64,000 bases of DNA from Arthrobacter sp. UNC362MFTsu5.1 (GTDB lineage Bacteria > Actinomycetota > Actinomycetes > Actinomycetales > Micrococcaceae), in contig NZ_JMLE01000011.1 of NCBI RefSeq assembly GCF_000685965.1, positions 62,001 to 126,000 of the forward strand. The letters are read 5' to 3'. How positions within the stretch are numbered: the stretch's first letter is position 1; each line of letters begins with the position of its first letter. The notes below the pieces were generated by a model that was not told the DNA's origin, made no database searches, and saw only the letters and a list, made by a program, of their open reading frames with translations. The translations under genes and the position numbers were made by a program. Shown one piece after another: positions 51,656 through 62,893 of the stretch.

Positions 51656-51701
51656 ACGGGAGCCCAGGTCAGACGGGAGCCCGGGTCAGATGGGAGCCCA
51701 G
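51655..51701. repeat. Three tandem 17-bp repeats between convergent genes
   Basis: GACGGGAGCCCAGGTCA (51655-51671), GACGGGAGCCCGGGTCA (51672-51688) and the partial third copy GATGGGAGCCCAG (51689-51701) follow each other without a gap. The first base is the last base of the DedA stop codon. The second copy supplies the stop codon of the reverse-strand gene at 51686. Confidence 0.85.
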
Positions 51702-51991
51702 CGGCCGCGGCTGCGGCGGAGCACCAGAAGCGCACCGGCCACCGCAACGCGTTCGACGGCGTCGCGCATCATCGCTGCCGATTCCCGCGCCTGGTTGTTC
51801 TCCCCGGTGCACCCGGTCGCCTCCACCAGGAAGCGGAGGTTCAGTTCCGGCACTCCGCCGGCGATCTGCAGCTGGTTGGATTCCACGTGGTGCCTTGTTG
51901 CGAGGGCTTCGACGGCGGCAGCCATCACGGCCTCGGGAGCGTTGCCAGGCTTCAGCCCGGTGATCTTCAGTCTGGTCTGGAACGAAGGCAT
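51686..51991 (-). CDS. Hypothetical small protein
   Basis: This 101-residue protein starts MPSFQTRLKITGLKPGNAPE. It has an alpha/beta pattern (AVMAAAVEALATRH, LQIAGGVPELNLRFLVEAT) and ends with a basic RRSRGRWAPI. No signal peptide or membrane helix is seen. It lies on the reverse strand between DedA and the large palindrome. I do not recognise the family, and the protein may be small but real by codon pattern. Confidence 0.6.
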   Translation of the reverse strand: MPSFQTRLKITGLKPGNAPEAVMAAAVEALATRHHVESNQLQIAGGVPELNLRFLVEATGCTGENNQARESAAMMRDAVERVAVAGALLVLRRSRGRWAPI

Positions 51992-52014
51992 GAATGCAAC
52001 CCTAACCTCACCCC

Positions 52015-52107
52015 ACGACGCTCTCTCACTTTTCGGGGCTTTTCCCCCAACGCTCTCTCACCGTGGAGAGAGCGTAGGGGGAAACCCCGCAGGAAGTGAA
52101 AGAGCGT
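52015..52107. repeat. Large imperfect palindrome with ACGCTCTCTCAC units
   Basis: A 93-bp palindrome is centred near 52061. The core AACGCTCTCTCAC faces GTGGAGAGAGCGT. The flanks TTTTCCCCC and AGGGGGAAA pair, and the outer arms ACGCTCTCTCACTTTT (from 52019) and AAGTGAAAGAGCGTT (to 52108) also pair. The whole RNA would fold into one long cruciform-like hairpin. It starts 6 bp after the ppc stop on the reverse strand and may end that transcript. Confidence 0.8.
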
Positions 52108-52113
52108 TGGGCG

Positions 52114-54978
<2,865 letters not shown>

Positions 54979-55093
54979 GGAAACTATCTTTCGAGGGTTC
55001 GGACTTGGCTCGTACACTGCGCTGGATACTGTGAGCCGGGTTACGTGTTCCTATGGGATGTTACCCGGCACTGTTGCGGCGTGGGAATTTGTC

Positions 55094-55459
55094 TCAGATA
55101 GTGTTCGTGCCCTTGACGTCCGCGGCAGCCCCTGTTTTATTAGGCACCGCCGCGGGGCTATCAGGTGCCGCCGCGGGCGGCCGGACAGCCCTGATGGTGA
55201 TTTTTCCGGTGTAGGCCTCGTTGTGGTCGGGACCCTTACCGGACTGCGCGGACTCGTGCCGCCGCTGTTTCAGCTCTTCCCTGGCGGCCGCAGATTCCGT
55301 GCGGGTGGGGGCTCCGGTGGCATCAAGGATGCCCAGCACGCTGCCCAGCGTTCCCGGTGCCCCCTTGGCGCTTCCGCGACGCTTCAAGACGGACATCCCC
55401 GCCAGGGTGAACCCGGCAACAAGCGCGAGGCAGGCCACTACGGTGAGTAGTGCATCCAT
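55094..55459 (-). CDS. Small single-pass membrane protein
   Basis: This 121-residue protein begins with one membrane helix (MDALLTVVACLALVAGFTLA) and then has a basic and Gly-rich cytoplasmic part. A charged stretch (SAAAREELKQRRHESAQSG) and a Pro/Ala tail follow. It has no signal cleavage site. It lies upstream of ppc and downstream of the reductase on the same strand, 14 bp after the latter. Function unknown. Confidence 0.7.
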   Translation of the reverse strand: MDALLTVVACLALVAGFTLAGMSVLKRRGSAKGAPGTLGSVLGILDATGAPTRTESAAAREELKQRRHESAQSGKGPDHNEAYTGKITIRAVRPPAAAPDSPAAVPNKTGAAADVKGTNTI

Positions 55460-55473
55460 GCCCCGCCCCTGAC

Positions 55474-56154
55474 TCAGCGTGCGATCTTGAAATTGAAGTT
55501 TGCGGTACCCAGCGCCCCCCAGAGCCGGATCCAGACCGGCAGGAGCATTTCGGTGCCGCGTGCCGTGGTGATGTCGCCCAGGTCAATCACGTCCTGATGC
55601 CCAAGGCTCTTGAGGAGCGTGACCACTTCGTGCTTGGCGTCGGCATCGTTGCCCGAGACGAACACGGAATGGTCCCCTCCCGCCGCGCGGCCGGGGTCAA
55701 CCATCAGGCTCGCGTTCATCGTATTGAGGGTCTTGACCACTTTGGCGTCGGGGAACTTCCGCTGGATCTGCTCGCCCAGGCTGTCCGTGTTGACCGGGTT
55801 GAGCGTCGGCGGCATGCCATGGGAGAAATCCAGGGGATTCGAGATGTCCACGAGAATCTTGCCGGCAAGATTCTCCGCACCGGCGGCAGCAAGCGCAGCG
55901 AGGGAACTTGCGCCTTCAGTTGCGTTGACCACCAGCTCCGCCCCGGCGGCCACGTCTGCGTAGGCAGCCAGGTGGACGTGGGGGTGCTCCTGGAGCCACG
56001 TGCTGAAGGGAGCCGCACCCATGGAGTCCGGCTCCGTGCGGGCCAGGGTCGCCTTCGGATCGCGGGTTCCGATGACGATTTCGTGGCCGAGGCCTGCCAG
56101 CGCTCCGGCCATGGTCCGGCCAACGGTCCCGGTTCCTAGTACAGCAATTTGCAT
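55474..56154 (-). CDS. NADPH-dependent F420 reductase-like protein
   Basis: This 226-residue protein has a Rossmann motif at the N-terminus (IAVLGTGTVGRTMAGALAG) and GTRDPKATLAR in the NADP-binding second strand. The middle has VNATEGASSLAAL and ILVDISNPLDFSHGMPP, typical of the F420-dependent NADP reductase fold and related oxidoreductases. I chose ATG 56154 with GAGG upstream. Whether it uses F420 is not certain. It is divergent from the AKR gene across operator-like dyads. Confidence 0.85.
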   Translation of the reverse strand: MQIAVLGTGTVGRTMAGALAGLGHEIVIGTRDPKATLARTEPDSMGAAPFSTWLQEHPHVHLAAYADVAAGAELVVNATEGASSLAALAAAGAENLAGKILVDISNPLDFSHGMPPTLNPVNTDSLGEQIQRKFPDAKVVKTLNTMNASLMVDPGRAAGGDHSVFVSGNDADAKHEVVTLLKSLGHQDVIDLGDITTARGTEMLLPVWIRLWGALGTANFNFKIAR

Positions 56155-56188
56155 GGCGTCCTCATCCTCTGGGCATTTGGGATCTCGG

Positions 56189-56208
56189 GGTAGACAGGTC
56201 CGTCTACC
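56189..56208. promoter_or_regulatory. Inverted repeat in the reductase/AKR intergenic region
   Basis: GGTAGAC-6-GTCTACC (56189-56195 and 56202-56208) is a perfect 7-bp-arm dyad. It lies 35 bp before the reductase start on the reverse strand. A TetR-type repressor is a plausible binder, since two TetR genes lie downstream of the AKR gene. Confidence 0.6.
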
Positions 56209-56276
56209 GCTGGGCCTGACGCTATCAGGCCCACCTGAGCACCGCAAGGGATCGACTGAAGGCAAAGTGGTATTGG

Positions 56277-56316
56277 CTGACAATTATTGAAATCTGTCAG
56301 CTGATTGTTGTATTCT
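56277..56316 (+). promoter_or_regulatory. AKR-TetR promoter with dyad
   Basis: TTGAAA (56287-56292), an 18-bp spacer and TATTCT (56311-56316) precede ATG 56323 by 6 nt, giving a leaderless layout. CTGACA-12-TGTCAG (56277-56282 and 56295-56300) encloses the -35 and is the likely TetR operator for this coupled pair. Confidence 0.68.
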
Positions 56317-56322
56317 CGTTTT

Positions 56323-57339
56323 ATGACCACTTCCATGCAGGCGTCCCGCCGCACCCTCGGCTCCGCAGGACCCGCCACCGCCCCCATCGGACTGGGCCTC
56401 ATGGGCATGTCCGACCTCTACGGACCCGCGGACGACGCCGAGAGCGTCGCCACGATTCAGGCCGCCCTCGACGCAGGCGTCACCCTGCTGGATACGGGCG
56501 ACTTCTATGGCATGGGGCACAACGAGCTCCTGCTCCGCGATGCCATCCGCGGCCGGAGCCGCGAAGACGTGCAGATCAGCGTCAAGTTCGGCGTCCTGCG
56601 GGACGCGCGCGGCGGCTGGAACGGCGTCGACACCCGGCCGGCAGCCATCAAGAACTTCCTCGCCTACTCGCTGCGCCGCCTCGGTACCGACTACATCGAC
56701 ATCTACCGGCCCGCCCGCCTCGATCCCGCCGTCCCCGTCGAAGAAACGATGGGCGCGCTGGCCGAGCTCGTGAAACAGGGCCTCATCCGCCACATCGGGC
56801 TATCCGAGGTGGGGGCTGAAACGCTGCGGCGCGCGCACGCCGTGCACCCGGTCTCAGACCTGCAGATCGAATACTCACTGATTTCCCGCGGCCTCGAAAA
56901 AGACATCCTGCCCGCAGCCCGTGAACTGGGAATCGGAATCACCGCCTACGGCGTCCTGTCCCGCGGCCTCGTCTCCGGTCACTGGCCCGCCCAGGCCGAG
57001 GGCAACCGCCGGGACTTCCGCGCCCATCTCCCCCGGTTCTCCGGCGAAAACCTGCAGCGCAACCTCGAGCTCGTGGAGCGGCTGCGCCTTATTGCCGACA
57101 GCAAGGATGCCACCGTGGCCCAGGTGGCCATCGCCTGGGTGCTCTCGCGCGGCGAGGACATCGTTCCCCTGGTGGGCGCCCGCCGCCGCGACCGGCTGGC
57201 CGAGTCCCTCGGCGCCGCCGCGCTGACCCTCTCCGGCCAGGATCTCGCCGACATCGAAGCGGCCGTTCCCGCGGACGCCGCAGCCGGCACCCGCTACGAC
57301 GCAGGCCAGATGGCCATGCTCGACAGCGAGCGGAAGTGA
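56323..57339 (+). CDS. Aldo/keto reductase
   Basis: This 338-residue AKR barrel protein has the catalytic Asp and Tyr in LLDTGDFYG, and Lys in ISVKFG. The fourth tetrad residue, His in YxQHRxDP of relatives, is replaced: the segment reads YRPARLDP, with Ala at the His position. A subset of actinobacterial relatives shows the same change. NADPH binding is supported by VPLVGARRRDRL. I chose ATG 56323 because a -10 lies 6 nt before it. It overlaps the following TetR gene by 4 bp. Substrate unknown. Confidence 0.9.
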   Translation: MTTSMQASRRTLGSAGPATAPIGLGLMGMSDLYGPADDAESVATIQAALDAGVTLLDTGDFYGMGHNELLLRDAIRGRSREDVQISVKFGVLRDARGGWNGVDTRPAAIKNFLAYSLRRLGTDYIDIYRPARLDPAVPVEETMGALAELVKQGLIRHIGLSEVGAETLRRAHAVHPVSDLQIEYSLISRGLEKDILPAARELGIGITAYGVLSRGLVSGHWPAQAEGNRRDFRAHLPRFSGENLQRNLELVERLRLIADSKDATVAQVAIAWVLSRGEDIVPLVGARRRDRLAESLGAAALTLSGQDLADIEAAVPADAAAGTRYDAGQMAMLDSERK

Positions 57340-57929
57340 GCCCTGCCGCCGTCGTACTGACGGAAGAACGCATCCTGGACGCCGCCGAGGACGTCCTCCG
57401 CCGCTTCGGCCTGGCCAAGGCCACCGTGGTGGACGTTGCCAAGGTCCTCCGCGTGAGCCACGGCAGCGTCTACCGGCACTTCCCCACGAAAGTGGCCCTC
57501 CGGGACGCGGTGGCAAGGCGGTGGCTTGACCGGATCATCAAACCCCTGGATCCGTCGCTGGACACCGCCGGCCCGGCTGCCGAGCGCCTCCTTCGCTGGC
57601 TTCAGCGGCTCGCGGCCATCAAACAGGGCATGGCCCTGGAAGATCCTGAACTGTTCGCGACCTTCAGCCAGCTGACCGCAGAAGCCAGGGAAGTGGTGGC
57701 CGCCCACGTGGATCACCTCGCCGCGCAGCTGACCCAAATCATCGCGGACGGCATCGAAACCGGCGAGTTCGCCCGGACGGACGCGGTCACTGCCGGCCGC
57801 GCGGTCCTGTACGCCACCGCCCGCTTCCACCACCCGCTGCACGCCGCGGAGTGGGCGGATCCGGCGATCCACGACGATTTGACGGCGGTGTGGAAGCTGC
57901 TGGTGAACGGCCTGGGTACCAGCCCCTGA
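57336..57929 (+). CDS. TetR-family regulator cotranscribed with the AKR
   Basis: This 197-residue TetR protein starts at GTG 57336, overlapping the AKR stop (GTGA). The HTH is at about 10-50 (VLRRFGLAKATVVDVAKVLRVSHGSVYRHFPTK region). The C-terminal ligand domain is all helical. It probably represses its own operon through the CTGACA-12-TGTCAG site. Ligand unknown. Confidence 0.88.
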   Translation: MSPAAVVLTEERILDAAEDVLRRFGLAKATVVDVAKVLRVSHGSVYRHFPTKVALRDAVARRWLDRIIKPLDPSLDTAGPAAERLLRWLQRLAAIKQGMALEDPELFATFSQLTAEAREVVAAHVDHLAAQLTQIIADGIETGEFARTDAVTAGRAVLYATARFHHPLHAAEWADPAIHDDLTAVWKLLVNGLGTSP

Positions 57930-57970
57930 CCCGGTCTGATCCGCTCCTGACCCGGGCCACCCGGCGTGAG

Positions 57971-57991
57971 ACAGACTTGTCTGTGTACCAT
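57971..57991 (+). promoter_or_regulatory. Operator and -10 of the second TetR gene
   Basis: ACAGACTTGTCTGT (57971-57984) has 6-bp arms around TT. The -10 TACCAT (57986-57991) lies 6 nt before ATG 57998. The half-site AGAC/GTCT also occurs, with wider spacing, in the dyad at 56189-56208. Confidence 0.65.
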
Positions 57992-57997
57992 TGGCGT

Positions 57998-58609
57998 ATG
58001 ACGACGCCAGCAGCCTCTGCACCGCAGGCTGCCCGAACTTCCGCCGGCCCCGCCAGGGAGAAGATCCTGGCCACCGCCTTCAGGCTGTTCTATGCGCACG
58101 GCCTGCGCGCCGCCGGCATTGACACCATCATCGCCGAGTCCGGGATCTCCAAGGCCACGTTCTACAAGTACTTTCCGGCGAAGGACGAACTGATCCTCAC
58201 CTATCTGGACAGGGTCGACGCCATCTGGACCGGCCAGCTCCACGCTGCCGCGGAGGCCGCAGGACCGGACCCGGCGGCGCAGCTCGTCGGGCTGTTCGAT
58301 GCCCTCACCTCAGCCTGCCGCCGTGACGGCTACCGGGGCTGCGCCTTCATCAACGCTGCGGCCGAGTCGGCATCGGGGACTCCTGTTCACGAACGCACGG
58401 TTGCGCACAAGAGGGCTGTGCTGGCGTGGATGCAGGGGCTGGCTGCCGAGGCGGGCGCCGCGCGTCCGGACCGGCTCGCACGGAGCCTCTCCTTGATCCT
58501 CGACGGCGGCCTGGCCAGCGGCGTGCTGGACGGTGACCCGGAGGCCGCCGAGACGGCCCGGGATGCCGCCTCCCGCCTGATAGCTGCAAGCTTGGGCACC
58601 GCGGAGTAA
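57998..58609 (+). CDS. TetR-family regulator
   Basis: This 203-residue protein has a TetR HTH at about 16-60 (AFRLFYAHGLRAAGIDTIIAESGISKATFYKYFPAKDEL region) and a helical ligand domain with GYRGCAFINAAAES. I chose ATG 57998 because a -10 lies 6 nt before it; the frame upstream to 57851 would cross the palindrome. It probably controls its own gene and perhaps the reductase at 55474, through AGAC/GTCT sites. This is inference. Confidence 0.87.
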   Translation: MTTPAASAPQAARTSAGPAREKILATAFRLFYAHGLRAAGIDTIIAESGISKATFYKYFPAKDELILTYLDRVDAIWTGQLHAAAEAAGPDPAAQLVGLFDALTSACRRDGYRGCAFINAAAESASGTPVHERTVAHKRAVLAWMQGLAAEAGAARPDRLARSLSLILDGGLASGVLDGDPEAAETARDAASRLIAASLGTAE

Positions 58610-58645
58610 GGTTGCCGCGACGCCCGCGCCCGCTTTGGAGGAACA

Positions 58646-59470
58646 ATGACCACTGCCCCTGACGCCCTCGTGGAACGCTGGAACCGGTTCCGCGCCAACC
58701 GCAACAAGGCTCTGGCCGGCGACTACGGCTGGTTGACGCTCACGTCGTTCCAGTGGCTGGAAAGCCAGCCCGCCGCCGTCGACCTCGTCCCGGGACTCTG
58801 GTCAACGGACGGCACGACGGCGTTCCTCACCGCCGCGGCGGCGGACGGACTGACGCTGGTGGACTCCGGGCAGCCGGTAGACGGCACTATTTCCGCCGTG
58901 CTGGCGGACGAGGAGTCGCTGATGTGGGTGCAGTTCGGCGGCGACGACGGCAAGCAGGTGGTGGTGGAACTGGCCATGCGGGCGGACAAGTACGCCATCC
59001 GCACCAGGGATTCGATGTCGCCGGTGTTTACCGAGTTCGACGGCGTGCCCACCTTTGAGTACCGCCCCGACCTGGTGGTCGAAGCACGTTTCCGCGCCTA
59101 TCCGGAGCCCGTGGACGTCCCGATCGGCACCGCGAATCCGCTGGTGGACGGCGTGCACCGGACCGTGGGCGAACTGGTGTTCCGGCTGCCCGGCAAGGAC
59201 CACGAGTTCCACCTGCAGGCCGAAGAAGAGAAGCTCGGCGCCCTGACCGTCACGTTCCACGATGAAACCAACGGGGACTCAACGGACGACTGGCGCAAGG
59301 TGTCCACTGCCAGACCCCGCCCGGACGGCTCCGTGGTCCTCGACTTCAACCGCGCCATCAACTACCCGAGCGCCTTCACGCCCTTCGGGACCTGCCCCAT
59401 GCCGGTGAAGAACAACAGCCTGGACTACCGGATCGAAGCCGGCGAGAAGGACCCGATGATCGCCGACTGA
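58646..59470 (+). CDS. DUF1684-family protein
   Basis: This 274-residue protein matches the DUF1684 family: WRFRANRN-like start (ERWNRFRANRNKALAGDYGW), the central RFRAYPEPVDVPIG, and the conserved end LDFNRAINYPSAFTPFGTCP. The family is widespread and its function is unknown. GGAGGAAC precedes ATG 58646. It is convergent with the acyl-CoA dehydrogenase gene and 36 bp after a TetR gene. Confidence 0.88.
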   Translation: MTTAPDALVERWNRFRANRNKALAGDYGWLTLTSFQWLESQPAAVDLVPGLWSTDGTTAFLTAAAADGLTLVDSGQPVDGTISAVLADEESLMWVQFGGDDGKQVVVELAMRADKYAIRTRDSMSPVFTEFDGVPTFEYRPDLVVEARFRAYPEPVDVPIGTANPLVDGVHRTVGELVFRLPGKDHEFHLQAEEEKLGALTVTFHDETNGDSTDDWRKVSTARPRPDGSVVLDFNRAINYPSAFTPFGTCPMPVKNNSLDYRIEAGEKDPMIAD

Positions 59471-59481
59471 CCGGGAGGCAC

Positions 59482-60714
59482 CTAGACGATCGCGGAGACC
59501 CCGGTGACGGCGCGGCCCACGATCAGCGTGTTGATCTCGAACGACCCCTCATAGGTGTAAATGGCCTCGGCGTCGGCGAAGATCTTGGCCATCCGGAAAT
59601 CGGACACAATCCCGTTGCCGCCCAGGATGGACCGTCCCATGGCCACGGTTTCGCGCATCCGGGCGCTCGTGTAGGACTTCGCCAGCGCCACTTGAGCCAT
59701 GTCCGCCTTGCCTTCCTGCTGCAGCTGGGCGATCCGGACCATCATGCCCATGCTGGCCACGGCGTTTCCCAGCATGGTCACCAGCTGCTGCTGGATCAGC
59801 TGGAATTTGGCCAGCGGGCGGCCGAACTGCTGGCGTTCGACGGCGTGCTGCCGGGCGACGTCGAACGCCGCCAGCTGCTGGCCCACCGCCTGCCATGCCA
59901 CCATGATCCGGGAGCCGCGGAGCAGTTCATTGGTGTCCTCGAAGCTTCCGATGCCGGCGAAGCGGTCTGCCTCCGCCACCCGCACATCCCGGAAAACGAT
60001 GTCCGCGTTCTGCACCGTGCGCAGGGCGATCTTGTTCTCGATCCGGCTCCGGCTCACCCCGGGCAGCGCCGCGTCCACGATGAATCCCCGGATGGCGCCG
60101 TCGGCCTCGTCCCTAGCCCAGACGAGCATGTAGTCGCAGAACGTCCCGTTGCCGATCCAGCGTTTGGCTCCGTTGAGGATCCAGACGTCCCCGCCGCCGT
60201 CGGCAGCTCCCGTCGAGCCGGACACGCGGCGGGCCCGTGTTTCCATTCCGCCAGCCACGTCGGAGCCGTGGTCCGGCTCGGTCAGCGCGAAGGCGCCGGT
60301 GGTGCGGAGGTTGGCGGCGTCGTCGAGCAGGCGGGCTTTCTGCTCGTCGGAGCCGAATCCGTACAGCGACTCCACGAAGAGGTCATGGTGCACCAGGAAG
60401 AACGTGGCAATGGAGGTGTCCACCCGGGTGATCTCGGCAATCACCAGGCCCGCGAACAGGTGGCTGTAGCCGCGCTGGGCCGGTGCGCTCAGTTCCAGGG
60501 CCGCCAGCTTGGGCAGGAGGTGGGCTGGAAATTCGGCGTTGTTCCACCACTCTGTGGCGAATGGCGCGATCTCGACCGCCAGGAATTCCCGCAGCTCCTG
60601 CAGTTTCAGCCGTTCCCGTTCGCTGAGCAGCGATTCGAACCCGAAGAAGTCGGCCGTAGGCAGTGAATCCAGCGCGTTCGCAGCCGGCACTCCCGGCATG
60701 GCTGCCGGCATCAT
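59482..60714 (-). CDS. Acyl-CoA dehydrogenase
   Basis: This 410-residue flavoenzyme of fatty-acid or branched-chain acyl-CoA oxidation has the substrate and FAD segments [14 protein letters not shown] and [13 protein letters not shown]. The catalytic Glu region is [22 protein letters not shown], close to the glutaryl-CoA dehydrogenase-like branch. It overlaps the SDR gene by 4 bp (ATGA), so the two are coupled. The operator-like dyad at 61544-61561 precedes the operon. The acyl chain is not predictable. Confidence 0.92.
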   Translation of the reverse strand: MMPAAMPGVPAANALDSLPTADFFGFESLLSERERLKLQELREFLAVEIAPFATEWWNNAEFPAHLLPKLAALELSAPAQRGYSHLFAGLVIAEITRVDTSIATFFLVHHDLFVESLYGFGSDEQKARLLDDAANLRTTGAFALTEPDHGSDVAGGMETRARRVSGSTGAADGGGDVWILNGAKRWIGNGTFCDYMLVWARDEADGAIRGFIVDAALPGVSRSRIENKIALRTVQNADIVFRDVRVAEADRFAGIGSFEDTNELLRGSRIMVAWQAVGQQLAAFDVARQHAVERQQFGRPLAKFQLIQQQLVTMLGNAVASMGMMVRIAQLQQEGKADMAQVALAKSYTSARMRETVAMGRSILGGNGIVSDFRMAKIFADAEAIYTYEGSFEINTLIVGRAVTGVSAIV

Positions 60715-61502
60715 TTCGGCCCCATCCGGATGGCGCCGTCGAGGCGGATGGTCTCGCCGTTGAGCATGGCGTTGTCCACGATGTGCGCGGCCAGGCTGGC
60801 GTATTCGGCCGGCCGGCCCAGCCGGGACGGATGCGGGACCTGCTTTCCCAGCGAATCCTGGGCGTCCTGCGGCAGTCCGGCCATCATGGGCGTTTCGAAG
60901 ATGCCCGGCGCGATGGTGACCACGCGGATCAGGGAGCGGGCCAGTTCGCGGGCGATCGGCAGGGTCATCGCCGCCACGGCCCCCTTCGAAGCGGCGTAGG
61001 CGGGCTGGCCGATCTGGCCGTCGAATGCGGCCACGGAGGCGGTGTTGATGATGACGCCGCGCTCCGGTCCGCCAAGGTCGGTCGAGACGGGCTCGGTGGC
61101 GGCCATGGCAGCGGCCGCCAGGCGGATCACGTTGAAGGTGCCCACCAGGTTGATCTGGATGACGCGGCTGAAGGTGTCCAGCGGCAGCACGCCGTCACGG
61201 CCCAGGACCTTCCCCGGTGTGGCGATGCCCGCGCAGTTCACCACAATGCGCAGCGGCCCCAGCGCAACGGCGGCGTCGACGGCGGCCTGCACCTGGTCCT
61301 CGCTGGTGACGTCGGCCGGAACAAAAACAGCCGTTCCGGCCCCGCCGAGGCCGTTCAGCTCGGCTGCAAACTCCATGCCCCGCGAGGACGGCAGGTCCAC
61401 CAGCACCACCGAGGCTCCGGCGTCGAACAGGCGCCGTGCCGTTGCGGCGCCCAGCCCGGAGGCCCCGCCCGTAATGAGCGCGACAGTACCTTTGATGTCC
61501 AT
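60711..61502 (-). CDS. SDR-family 3-hydroxyacyl-CoA dehydrogenase
   Basis: This 263-residue short-chain dehydrogenase has the NAD motif [14 protein letters not shown], the NCAG segment [10 protein letters not shown], the catalytic Ser region [14 protein letters not shown] and the YAASKGAV motif. It resembles type II 3-hydroxyacyl-CoA dehydrogenase (HSD17B10-like), which acts after the acyl-CoA dehydrogenase and hydratase steps of beta-oxidation. It is the first gene of the two-gene operon. No enoyl-CoA hydratase is nearby. Confidence 0.92.
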   Translation of the reverse strand: MDIKGTVALITGGASGLGAATARRLFDAGASVVLVDLPSSRGMEFAAELNGLGGAGTAVFVPADVTSEDQVQAAVDAAVALGPLRIVVNCAGIATPGKVLGRDGVLPLDTFSRVIQINLVGTFNVIRLAAAAMAATEPVSTDLGGPERGVIINTASVAAFDGQIGQPAYAASKGAVAAMTLPIARELARSLIRVVTIAPGIFETPMMAGLPQDAQDSLGKQVPHPSRLGRPAEYASLAAHIVDNAMLNGETIRLDGAIRMGPK

Positions 61503-61543
61503 GCATCCTCCTTGATGTGGAACCGGAACCCCGGCGTAACGCT

Positions 61544-61561
61544 AGTTAATGAATGTTAACT
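61544..61561 (-). promoter_or_regulatory. Perfect dyad upstream of the SDR-acyl-CoA dehydrogenase operon
   Basis: AGTTAATGAATGTTAACT (arms AGTTAA and TTAACT, spacer TGAATG) lies 42 bp before the SDR start. It is the type of site bound by TetR regulators of acyl-CoA metabolism. The cognate protein is not in the window with certainty. Confidence 0.65.
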
Positions 61562-61659
61562 GGAATGAAAGCAAACCGCACACCCGGCCGCCGCCCCGGA
61601 CGCGCCCCGCGCGGTCATCCCGCCTGCGCCCCGATCGGACTCCGGGCTAGGCTGGCACC

Positions 61660-62838
61660 ATGATCTCCCCGGACGACGCCACCACCGCGGACTGGTCTGC
61701 CCGCGCCGACGAGGCCGCCCGGTCCGTGACCAGGATGTTCGGGCAACGGCTGTTCTTCCTGCCCGGAACGCATATCGCGGCCATTGAACGCCCCTCCGGC
61801 GGGCTGAAGAACCTGAGGCGTCCCTGGCACTACTGGTGGCAGGCCCACTACGTGGACTGCCTGGTGGATGCCGGACGCCGGGAGCTGGCGAAAGGCGCAC
61901 GGTTCGACGGCGGGAGCCGGCCCAGCGCCGGACGGCTGGCCTCCCGGCTGGTCACCGGCATCCGGCTGCGCAACTTCCTGACCGTGGTCAACAACTACTA
62001 CGACGACATGGCCTGGCTCGCCCTATCCACCCTCCGGCTGGCGAAGCTCGCCGAACAGACACGCAAGCCCGGCGCCCGCCGCCACGCCCGGATCCGGAAA
62101 AGCCTCACGCTGCAGTTCGATTCCGCGTCCACGGATGACCTGGGCGGCGGCACCTTCTGGAGCACCAAGCGGGACTTCAAGAACACCCCTGCCACGGCGC
62201 CGGTGGCGCTCTACTACGCCCGCACGGGGAACACGGCCAAGGCGCAGGCCTTGGTGGACTGGCTTCACGCCAAACTGTTCGACCCCGCCCAGGGCATGTA
62301 CCAGGACGGCCTGCGGATCGGCCCCGGCGGTGCGGTGGTGCTGGAAGCCGCCATCTACACGTACAACCAGGGACCCGTGCTGGGGGCGCTGCTGGAGCTC
62401 GGCGGCCAGCCGAACCTTGACCGGGCGGCCAGCCTGGTGGACGCCGTGTCCCGCAACCTGACCCGCCCCGCCCTCCTGGCCTCCGGCAAGACCGCCGCCG
62501 TGCTCCGCTGTGACGGAACGGGCGACGGCGGCCTGTTCACCGGAATCCTGGCGCGATACCTTGCGCTGGCGGCAGTGGACGGACGGCTGTCCGACCGGAC
62601 GAGGGCCACCGCGGCAGCCCTGGTCATCGAAACCGCGCAGGCACTCTGGGAGGGGCGCCGCACGGTGGGAACCGGGGAGCCACTGGCGCGCCACGGTGCG
62701 CACCTCGTGTTCCCGGTGTTTCCCGAGACGCCGGCGAGCGGCTCCTATCCGGCCGGTGCCGCCGTCGAACTTTCCACCCAGCTGCAGGCCTGGATGATCC
62801 TGGAAGCCGCCGCCGCCGTATGGGCCATCCAGAATTAA
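61660..62838 (+). CDS. Family GH76 glycoside hydrolase
   Basis: This 392-residue protein matches GH76 alpha-mannanases and related enzymes: WHYWWQAHYVDCLVDAG, the catalytic aspartates in NNYYDDMAWLAL (Asp115-116), GGTFWST and YTYNQGPVLGALLELGG. No signal peptide is seen, so it may act in the cytoplasm or need a non-classical route. The -10-like TAGGCT (61648-61653) lies 6 nt before the ATG. GH76 cleaves alpha-1,6-mannan in fungal or mycobacterial-type glycans. Confidence 0.92.
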   Translation: MISPDDATTADWSARADEAARSVTRMFGQRLFFLPGTHIAAIERPSGGLKNLRRPWHYWWQAHYVDCLVDAGRRELAKGARFDGGSRPSAGRLASRLVTGIRLRNFLTVVNNYYDDMAWLALSTLRLAKLAEQTRKPGARRHARIRKSLTLQFDSASTDDLGGGTFWSTKRDFKNTPATAPVALYYARTGNTAKAQALVDWLHAKLFDPAQGMYQDGLRIGPGGAVVLEAAIYTYNQGPVLGALLELGGQPNLDRAASLVDAVSRNLTRPALLASGKTAAVLRCDGTGDGGLFTGILARYLALAAVDGRLSDRTRATAAALVIETAQALWEGRRTVGTGEPLARHGAHLVFPVFPETPASGSYPAGAAVELSTQLQAWMILEAAAAVWAIQN

Positions 62839-62862
62839 GTCACGTAAAAGTTCCGTAATTGA

Positions 62863-62878
62863 TGTGATCCTGATCACT
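62863..62878. promoter_or_regulatory. CRP-like site upstream of the iron-uptake gene
   Basis: TGTGATCCTGATCACT fits TGTGA-N6-TCACA with one mismatch and is also a 6-bp-arm dyad (GTGATC-2-GATCAC). It lies between GH76 and the ferric-iron gene, so either could be the target. Confidence 0.55.
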
Positions 62879-62893
62879 TAAGGCCGCTTCGAC

